Part shown: one piece after another, positions 6,265 through 9,906 of the stretch
Numbering within the stretch: the first letter of the stretch is position 1
Layout: each line of letters starts with the position of its first letter
Assembly: GCA_964553915.1 (NCBI GenBank)
Contig: CAZKMM010000100.1
Span: forward strand, 1 to 9,906
From: CAZKMM01 sp964553915
Lineage (GTDB): Bacteria; RBG-13-61-14; DRUE01
Length of the DNA stretch: 9,906 bases
Reading direction: 5' to 3'
The notes under the pieces: model-generated
Databases searched by the model: none
What the model was told of the DNA's origin: nothing
What the model saw: only the letters and a program-made list of their open reading frames with translations
Translations under genes and position numbers: made by a program

Positions 6265-7623
6265 ATGGGATATTACTCGCCTCATACTGAAGATGAGATT
6301 CGCCAGATGCTCTCAGCTATCGGGCTTTCTTCTCTAGAAGAGCTGTTTCGGGCGATTCCGGATAAGTTCCGGCTCAAAGCCGGGCTCAATCTTCCGGAGG
6401 GAAAGCCAGAGCCAGAGGTGGAGCAGGAGATAAAATCCCTTTCTGAGCAGAATCTTCCCTGCGGTCGGGTTAAGTGTTTTGCCGGTGGCGGGGTATATCA
6501 TCATTATGTTCCGAGGGTGGTGGAGTATCTGGCGGGCAGGAGTGAGTTTTCCACTGCTTATACTCCTTATCAGCCTGAGGCATCTCAGGGCACCCTGCAG
6601 GCAATTTTTGAGTTCCAGACAATGATTTGCGAGCTGAGTGGAATGGAGGTTGCCAATGCGTCAATGTATGATGGGGGAGAAGCCTGCGCAGAAGCGGTTT
6701 TAATGGCGCTCCGGGTTGCCGGAAAAGAGGGAGGGAAAATTCTGCTTTCCTCTGCCCTTCACCCCCACTACCAGCGGATTATCCGCACCTATACCGCTCA
6801 TTTAGACCATCCCATAGAGTTAATTCCTGTTAGTGCCAGTGGAGAGCTGGACCTGGAAAAGCTGAAGAGCCAGGAGGGAATCTGCCTGGTGGTTCAGCAC
6901 CCAAATTATTTTGGGGTGCTGGAGCAAATGCCAGAAATCCAGAAAATCTGCCAGGAAAAAGAGCTGATTTTAATTGTGGTGGTGTGCGAGGCATTGAGCC
7001 TGGCAATTTTAGAGCCTCCGGGTAAATTCGGCGCCGGGATTGTCTGCGGAGAAGCCCAGAGCTTTGGCATCCGCCCCAGCTTTGGCGGACCTCTGCTGGG
7101 ATTTTTTGCCTCAAAAATGGACTGGGTAAGAAGAATGCCGGGAAGGCTGGTGGGAGAAACCACAGACCGGGAAGGGAGAAGGGGCTATGTCCTCACCCTG
7201 GCAACCCGGGAACAGCACATCCGAAGGGCAAAAGCCACCTCCAACATCTGCACCAACCACAGCTTGATGGCGCTTCAGGCAGTGATTTATCTTTCTCTTT
7301 TAGGAAAGAACGGATTGGAAAAGCTGGCAAAGGCGAATCTGGAACGGGGATGGTATTTGCGCAAGAAAATAGAAGCCAGCTCTGAGTTGGGGCTAAAGTT
7401 TTCCGGCGCCAATTTCAATGAGCTGGTGGTGGAGCTGGGGGTAAGCGGAGAAGAGGCAACAAGAGAGCTTATCAAAGATGGAATTCTCGCGGGCGTGCCT
7501 TTGACTCATCATTTTCCTGAGCTGGAAAACTGTCTTTTGGTTGCGGTAACCGAGCTGGTGGATAAATCTGATATTGAGCTTCTGGTGAAAAAGCTGGAGG
7601 AGATTTCCCGGAGGAGAAAATGA
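6265..7623 (+). CDS. gcvPA: Glycine dehydrogenase (decarboxylating) subunit 1 (P-protein alpha)
   Basis: A 452-residue alpha subunit of the split P-protein found in many anaerobes, archaea and thermophiles. With GcvPB it decarboxylates glycine and loads the aminomethyl group onto lipoyl H-protein. Recognisable family segments are YSPHTEDEIRQML (4-16), YVPRVVEYL (81-89), AYTPYQPEASQGTLQAIFEFQTMICEL (98-124), ANASMYDG (130-137), SFGGPLLGFFA (272-282) and TREQHIRRAKATSNICTN (314-331). The PLP lysine is expected in the beta subunit. Some normally well-kept positions differ: GGEACAEA follows MYD, where a small/Ser/Thr-rich stretch is usual, and CE stands at 241-242, where I recall DP in relatives. 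Both lie in the alpha subunit, so activity need not be lost. The ATG is three bases after the gcvT stop, with only a weak AAGAG ribosome site. The stop overlaps gcvPB by ATGA. Confidence 0.95.
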   Translation: MGYYSPHTEDEIRQMLSAIGLSSLEELFRAIPDKFRLKAGLNLPEGKPEPEVEQEIKSLSEQNLPCGRVKCFAGGGVYHHYVPRVVEYLAGRSEFSTAYTPYQPEASQGTLQAIFEFQTMICELSGMEVANASMYDGGEACAEAVLMALRVAGKEGGKILLSSALHPHYQRIIRTYTAHLDHPIELIPVSASGELDLEKLKSQEGICLVVQHPNYFGVLEQMPEIQKICQEKELILIVVVCEALSLAILEPPGKFGAGIVCGEAQSFGIRPSFGGPLLGFFASKMDWVRRMPGRLVGETTDREGRRGYVLTLATREQHIRRAKATSNICTNHSLMALQAVIYLSLLGKNGLEKLAKANLERGWYLRKKIEASSELGLKFSGANFNELVVELGVSGEEATRELIKDGILAGVPLTHHFPELENCLLVAVTELVDKSDIELLVKKLEEISRRRK

Positions 7624-9110
7624 AAAAGCCCTGGGAAAAACGCTCCGCAATGCCCTGGGAAGAAGAGCTTATTTTTGAAAAATCTCTGCCCGGGCAAAAG
7701 GGCTTTCAGGTAGTAAAGGAGGAGCCAGAGCTTGAGCCAGAGCAGGTTATTCCCGAAGACCTGCTGAGAAAATCTCCTCCCCGGCTCCCGGAACCGGGCG
7801 AGCTGGAGGTGGTTCGGCATTTCTCCCGACTTTCCAGCTGGAACTTTGGGCTGGACCAGGGGTTTTATCCGCTCGGCTCCTGCACAATGAAATATAATCC
7901 CAAGCTCAATGAGTTTCTTGCTGGTCTGGAAGGATTTGCCGGGCTTCATCCTGAGACCCCGGAAGAGCACTGCCAGGGAATTTTACAGCTCTGGCGCCAG
8001 CTGGAGGATGCCCTTTCAGAAATCTGCGGAATGTCTGCCTGCACCCTCCAGCCCTGCGCCGGTGCCCAGGGAGAGCTGTGCGGAATGCTTTTGGTCCGGG
8101 CATATTTTGAGGACCGGGGAGAAAAGAGAACCAAAGTGCTCATCCCGGATACCGCTCACGGCACCAACCCGGCAAGCGCCACTCTGGCTGGTTTTGAGGT
8201 GGTGGAGGTAAAGACCGAGCAGGGAATCCTTACCCCGGAGCTGGTCAAGCCCCATCTTGATGAGAACCTCTCTGCCCTGATGCTCACCAATCCCAATACT
8301 CTGGGATTGTTTGAGAGCCATATTGGAGAAATCTCTGAGCTGGTTCATCAGGCAGGCGGGCTGGTTTACTGCGATGGGGCTAATCTCAATGCTTTTATGG
8401 GCATTGCCAGACCCGGAGATATGGGAGTGGATGTAATGCAGTTGAACCTTCACAAGACCTTTTCCGCACCTCACGGCGGAGGGGGACCTGGCTCAGGACC
8501 GGTGGTGGTGAAGAAGATTTTAGAACCCTATCTTCCGGTGCCCCGGGTGGTGAAAGAAAAAGATGGCTACCGGTTAAAATGCGATTACCCCAGAAGTATC
8601 GGTCGGCTTACCTGCTGGTATGGGAATGTTCTGGTCTGGGTAAAGGCTTATGCTTATATCCTTCGGATGGGAGCTGAGGGTCTGAAGCGGGCAAGCCAGC
8701 TTGCGGTTTTAAATGCCAACTATCTCCGTGCCCGGCTCAAAGACCACTATCATATCCCCTATCCGGAATACTGTATGCATGAATGCATCTTCTCAGATAA
8801 AGGCTTTCCCAATCAGGTTTCAACAATGGATATTGCCAAAAGACTCCTGGACCACGGGTTTCATCCCCCAACCATTTATTTCCCGCTGGTGGTAAAGGGC
8901 GCCCTGATGATAGAACCCACCGAAACCGAAAGCAAAAAAACCATTGACCGGTTTGTCCAGGCATTGATTGAAATTAAAAAAGAAGCTCAGGAAAATCCCG
9001 AGCTGGTTAAAACCGCACCGCACCGCACCCCGGTGGCACGGCTGGATGAAGTTAAAGCCGCCCGGCATCCGCTCCTTCGCTGGAAAAAACCCTCTCAGGA
9101 AGAAAAATGA
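7620..9110 (+). CDS. gcvPB: Glycine dehydrogenase (decarboxylating) subunit 2 (P-protein beta)
   Basis: A 496-residue catalytic subunit of the split P-protein. FYPLGSCTMKYNPK (82-95) is the family hallmark. DTAHGTNPASA (177-187) and DGANLNAFMG (252-261) build the PLP pocket, and K279 in LNLHKTFSAPHGGGGPGSGP (276-295) is the PLP Schiff-base lysine followed by the glycine-rich loop. The C-terminus (RTPVARLDEVKAARHPLLRW) is also typical. With GcvPA it forms the alpha2beta2 enzyme that decarboxylates glycine. The ATG overlaps the gcvPA stop by four bases and has a strong GGAGGAG site at 7610-7616, so the two subunits are tightly coupled. The stop in turn overlaps the downstream phosphatase gene. 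No lipoyl H-protein or lipoamide dehydrogenase gene is in the window. Confidence 0.97.
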   Translation: MKKPWEKRSAMPWEEELIFEKSLPGQKGFQVVKEEPELEPEQVIPEDLLRKSPPRLPEPGELEVVRHFSRLSSWNFGLDQGFYPLGSCTMKYNPKLNEFLAGLEGFAGLHPETPEEHCQGILQLWRQLEDALSEICGMSACTLQPCAGAQGELCGMLLVRAYFEDRGEKRTKVLIPDTAHGTNPASATLAGFEVVEVKTEQGILTPELVKPHLDENLSALMLTNPNTLGLFESHIGEISELVHQAGGLVYCDGANLNAFMGIARPGDMGVDVMQLNLHKTFSAPHGGGGPGSGPVVVKKILEPYLPVPRVVKEKDGYRLKCDYPRSIGRLTCWYGNVLVWVKAYAYILRMGAEGLKRASQLAVLNANYLRARLKDHYHIPYPEYCMHECIFSDKGFPNQVSTMDIAKRLLDHGFHPPTIYFPLVVKGALMIEPTETESKKTIDRFVQALIEIKKEAQENPELVKTAPHRTPVARLDEVKAARHPLLRWKKPSQEEK

Positions 9111-9742
9111 GCATTATTTACCTTGCCCGTCACGGCGAGACCGAATGGAATAAGGAAAAAATCTTTCGGGGAACCATAGATATTCCTTTAAGCGAGCAGG
9201 GGAAAAAAGAAGCAGTTGCTCTGGCAGAATATTTAAAGGAGGAGCAGATTCAATTTATTTATTCTTCTCCGCTTCTTCGGGCAAAGCAAACGGCCCGGGC
9301 TCTGGCAGAAAAATTTAGCCTGGAAGTGAAAATAGAGCCGGGAATGATTGACCTTAATTTTGGTAGCTGGCAGGGAAAGAGCATAGAACAGGTCAAAGAA
9401 CTTGACCCAAAAGGATTTGAGCTCTGGGAAAAATCTCCGGAGAAAATTATCTTTCCAGGTGGAGAGAGCCTGGCACAGGCACGAGCCAGAGCAATGGAGG
9501 CACTGGAGCGGATTGCTCAAAACCATCCGGAGGAAAAAGGGGTGGTGGTAAGCCATCGGGTAATCTGCAAGCTGGTGGTTCTTTCTGCCCTGGGCGCAGA
9601 TGAGAGCGGTTTCTGGAGGGTTCAGCAGGATTTAGCCTGTTATAATATTCTGGAAAAAACCGAAGCCGGCTGGAAAGTCTGGCTGGTCAATCATACCTGC
9701 CACTTAAAAAACCTCCCCGGGCATTTGCGATTAGATTTTTAG
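9107..9742 (+). CDS. Histidine phosphatase family protein (phosphoglycerate mutase/CobC/PspA-like)
   Basis: A 211-residue cytosolic enzyme of the histidine phosphatase (branch 1) superfamily. R8-H9-G10 in LARHGETEWN holds the phosphorylated histidine. R58 in YSSPLLRAKQTA and H150 in VVVSHRV complete the phosphate pocket. The general acid position, in IDLNFGSWQG, is Asp82 where many members have Glu. PGGESL (117-122) and the C-terminal NHTCHL (195-200) are common in phosphatase members. The 211-residue length and C-terminal NHTCHL fit a phosphatase better than a mutase. Substrate cannot be fixed: alpha-ribazole phosphate, phosphoserine (as for the metal-independent PspA of Hydrogenobacter) or other small phosphates are possible. 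The ATG overlaps the gcvPB stop by four bases after an AGGAAG ribosome site, so it is coupled to the glycine cleavage genes. A role in making serine for glycine metabolism is a reasonable but unproven inference. Confidence 0.88.
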   Translation: MSIIYLARHGETEWNKEKIFRGTIDIPLSEQGKKEAVALAEYLKEEQIQFIYSSPLLRAKQTARALAEKFSLEVKIEPGMIDLNFGSWQGKSIEQVKELDPKGFELWEKSPEKIIFPGGESLAQARARAMEALERIAQNHPEEKGVVVSHRVICKLVVLSALGADESGFWRVQQDLACYNILEKTEAGWKVWLVNHTCHLKNLPGHLRLDF

Positions 9743-9906
9743 CCTTTCAAATTAAAAGAGACAATCGCAAAAATAGGGATTTAAGATGACAATATTTGGT
9801 GAAGAATTATGATTTTACAAAAGCTCTTTTGCCTGAAGATAAATAAAAAACAAAACCATCCCATACCCCCACCCTTTATTCAGAAAATTTTAAAAAATCT
9901 TGACAT
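9743..9906. other. A/T-rich intergenic stretch without a convincing gene
   Basis: After the phosphatase stop there are 164 bases, rich in A runs, to the window edge. I see no ORF with coding character and no strong rho-independent terminator. A short CAAAAG-CT-CTTTTG inverted repeat (9818-9831) has a two-base loop and no T-tract. The end of the stretch looks like the start of a promoter. Confidence 0.6.
9900..9905 (+). promoter_or_regulatory. Perfect -35 box (TTGACA) at window edge
   Basis: TTGACA preceded by AAAAAATC. The same 13 bases, AAAAAATCTTGAC, occur at 3680-3692 in front of the ferredoxin gene. The -10 box would lie beyond the window, so this probably marks a plus-strand gene starting just outside. 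Confidence 0.4.

Noticed and set aside
5263..6285. 340-codon open frame on the minus strand opposite gcvT
   Set aside because: It lies wholly antisense to a well-conserved T-protein gene, shows no family motifs, and its openness is explained by the codon bias of gcvT.
9818..9831. CAAAAG-CT-CTTTTG inverted repeat after the phosphatase gene, as a terminator
   Set aside because: Six A/T-rich pairs with a two-base loop and no T-tract make a poor rho-independent terminator.
9809..9906. Plus-strand ORF open to the window edge starting ATGATTTTACAAAAG
   Set aside because: Only 32 codons visible, Lys/Pro/Asn-rich from A-rich DNA, with a perfect -35 box inside it; more likely noncoding.

Overview
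The window is chromosomal bacterial DNA of medium GC, densely packed with genes on both strands. The intergenic gaps are short and A/T-rich, and several genes overlap by ATGA or TAATG. A single-cluster [4Fe-4S] ferredoxin, a split two-subunit glycine decarboxylase and Lys/Glu-rich proteins suggest an anaerobic, possibly thermophilic bacterium. The phylum cannot be fixed from sequence alone. No mobile element, CRISPR array, tRNA, rRNA or prophage gene was seen.

Layout. On the minus strand, reading from about 3600 down to base 1, lie a membrane-anchored zinc-ribbon protein with a Pro/Glu-rich tail, a small YacG-type zinc protein, a GT4 (GT-B) glycosyltransferase, and a GT2 (GT-A) glycosyltransferase with TPR-like ends that runs off the left edge. 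Divergent from this block is a small ferredoxin gene (3745-3933) with a strong Shine-Dalgarno. It converges, with only 3 bp between stop codons, on a minus-strand alanine racemase gene (alr). A compact divergent promoter region (about 5077-5172) separates alr from a plus-strand block of gcvT, gcvPA, gcvPB and a histidine-phosphatase-family gene. These four genes are spaced 3, -4 and -4 bp and look like one operon. The last 164 bp hold no convincing gene and end on a perfect TTGACA, probably the -35 of the next promoter.

How the genes fit together. GcvPA/GcvPB (P-protein) and GcvT (T-protein) are two of the four parts of the glycine cleavage system, which makes CO2, NH3 and methylene-tetrahydrofolate from glycine, or runs in reverse. 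The lipoyl carrier gcvH, which often lies between gcvT and gcvPA, is absent, as is a glycine riboswitch. The coupled phosphatase might feed the pathway by releasing serine from phosphoserine, but that is only inference. Alr supplies D-alanine for the cell wall. The glycosyltransferases probably build a surface glycan.

The most distinctive signals are regulatory. Two minus-strand genes (alr and the zinc-ribbon gene) have -35/-10 pairs placed so that the transcript would start at, or within a base or two of, the ATG, suggesting leaderless mRNAs. The alr and gcvT promoters lie back to back around a small dyad. I found no clear undescribed multi-gene system. The coding content is mostly recognisable housekeeping and surface-glycan functions.
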